From assembly GCA_900541345.1 (NCBI GenBank), contig UQJE01000038.1, forward strand, positions 1-22,408: a stretch of 22,408 bases of DNA. Reading direction: 5' to 3'. The first letter of the stretch is position 1, and every line of letters begins with the position of its first letter. A program made the position numbers and the translations under genes. The stretch comes from an uncultured Blautia sp. Its GTDB lineage: Bacteria; Bacillota; Clostridia; Lachnospirales; Lachnospiraceae. Below, piece after piece: positions 21,910 through 22,408 of the stretch. A model generated the notes under the pieces. The model saw nothing but the letters and a program-made list of their open reading frames with translations, made no database searches and was not told where the DNA came from.

Positions 21910-22320
21910 TTAATTTTCGTTGTTTTCTACGGTTTCTTCGGAAGCAGGAACAGTATCATCTTCCGGCGCTTCTTCTGCGGTTTCTTCGGAATTATCTTCA
22001 GAGAAATCTTCTTCGTCAGAAGTTTCTTCAGCAGTTTCAGAAGTATTTTCTTCCGGCACAGCCTCTTCTTCCGGGCTCTCTTTCTCAGTTTCTGTTTCTT
22101 CCTGTGCGGGAATATCCCATGCCTGGAAGGCCTCTTTTTCTTCTTTGATTCTTTCCTCGAAATCATCAAGATCTTCTAAATTATCTAAATCCTCAAAGTC
22201 ATCTTCCAGCATACTGTTTTTTCTGTGATTTTTTACAAGATGGGCAGCGACTGCTCCGGCTGCGGCAGCAGTGAGTGCTCCTACAGCTACAAGACCCCAG
22301 TAATTATTCTTTTTTGCCAT
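21910..22320 (-). CDS. Small membrane-anchored acidic protein
   Basis: I do not recognise a named family. The 136-residue product has a short Lys-rich start (MAKKNN), one hydrophobic, Ala-rich span at about residues 8-28, then KNHRK, so the Glu-rich tail is probably in the cytosol (positive-inside is ambiguous because both sides carry Lys/Arg). Residues 37-136 are mostly Glu, Asp, Ser and Thr, with repeats such as EDLDNLEDLDDFEE and later SE/TAEE blocks, and are likely disordered. Few hydrophobic residues remain apart from AFQAWDIPA in the middle. AGGAG on this strand sits 9 bases before the ATG. Low-complexity sequence gives many similar hits, so homology searches would be unreliable. A role cannot be assigned. 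Confidence 0.78.
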   Translation of the reverse strand: MAKKNNYWGLVAVGALTAAAAGAVAAHLVKNHRKNSMLEDDFEDLDNLEDLDDFEERIKEEKEAFQAWDIPAQEETETEKESPEEEAVPEENTSETAEETSDEEDFSEDNSEETAEEAPEDDTVPASEETVENNEN

Positions 22321-22371
22321 AATTCGAATCTCCTTTCATGAAAACCTATTGTTATTGTAATACTTTTTCAT

Positions 22372-22401
22372 AAAAAAGGAAAGGTATAAATACTCTTTTC
22401 C
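22372..22401 (-). terminator. Minus-strand terminator of a gene beyond the window
   Basis: On the minus strand GGAAAAG..GTAT pairs with ATAC..CTTTCC (22378-22401, loop of two bases, small bulge) and T6 follows (22372-22377). It reads leftwards, so it probably ends a minus-strand gene that lies past the right edge of the window. Confidence 0.65.
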
Positions 22402-22408
22402 AAAAAGA

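Noticed and set aside
21920..22228. Plus-strand Ser-rich frame opposite the acidic gene
   Set aside because: Glu/Asp codons (GAA, GAG, GAT) read as Ser/Phe on the other strand; the minus-strand frame has the ribosome site, membrane anchor and terminator.
1..22408. CRISPR array, insertion sequence, prophage or integrated element
   Set aside because: No regularly spaced repeats, transposase, integrase, terminal repeats or target duplications around the tRNA were found; genes are housekeeping with uniform style.

Overview
The window reads as a stretch of ordinary chromosome from a low-to-moderate GC, anaerobic, endospore-lineage Firmicute, most likely a Lachnospiraceae-type Clostridium relative. 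The basis is inference from content: strong AGGAGG-type ribosome sites, a SigH-type sporulation sigma factor beside cysS-mrnC-rlmB, a SufC/SufB-only Fe-S assembly pair, a polyferredoxin, a bacterial G1P dehydrogenase and a GlnRS gene. No insertion sequence, phage gene, CRISPR array or attachment site was found, and no gene-free gap exceeds about 300 bases.

Layout. (1) 3-2757, plus strand: a sufC-like ATPase gene cut by the window edge, a SufB/SufD-family gene, a single-span membrane protein and a small Cys/His-rich protein, all closely packed and closed by a bidirectional terminator. (2) 2811-4193, minus strand: an alanine/glycine:cation symporter, divergent from trmO (4285-4965) with promoter -10 elements that overlap. 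(3) 5120-5401: a DUF2325 protein behind a strong promoter with a palindromic operator at the predicted start of transcription. (4) 5615-6934: aspartate kinase with its own promoter and terminator. (5) 7138-10455: a thioredoxin-reductase-like flavoprotein without the redox CxxC, then a large PD-(D/E)XK nuclease fused to a DinG/XPD-type Fe-S helicase. (6) 10533-12359 glmS; 12446-13903 a secreted beta-lactamase-fold serine hydrolase with duplicated N-terminal modules; 13992-14369 ridA with a strong terminator. (7) 14519-19489: egsA-ispF-cysS-mrnC-rlmB-sigH, a compact probable operon with two overlapping gene junctions. (8) 19562-19633 tRNA-Thr(GGU) with its own promoter, followed within 35 bases by glnS. 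(9) 21439-21831 a four-cluster ferredoxin, convergent with a minus-strand acidic membrane-anchored protein (21910-22320).

How they work together. Most genes are housekeeping: Fe-S assembly, aspartate-family amino acids, aminosugar synthesis, isoprenoid precursor synthesis, tRNA charging and modification, 23S rRNA maturation and the switch to sporulation. Several products need Fe-S clusters or are likely tied to iron (the helicase, the ferredoxin, the SufCB pair, the putative iron-type operator at DUF2325), which fits an anaerobe. The less understood parts are the two unnamed genes behind sufCB, the DUF2325 operator, the CxxC-less reductase and the nuclease-helicase fusion. All starts given here were chosen by ribosome site spacing; five of them are downstream of the longest possible reading frame.
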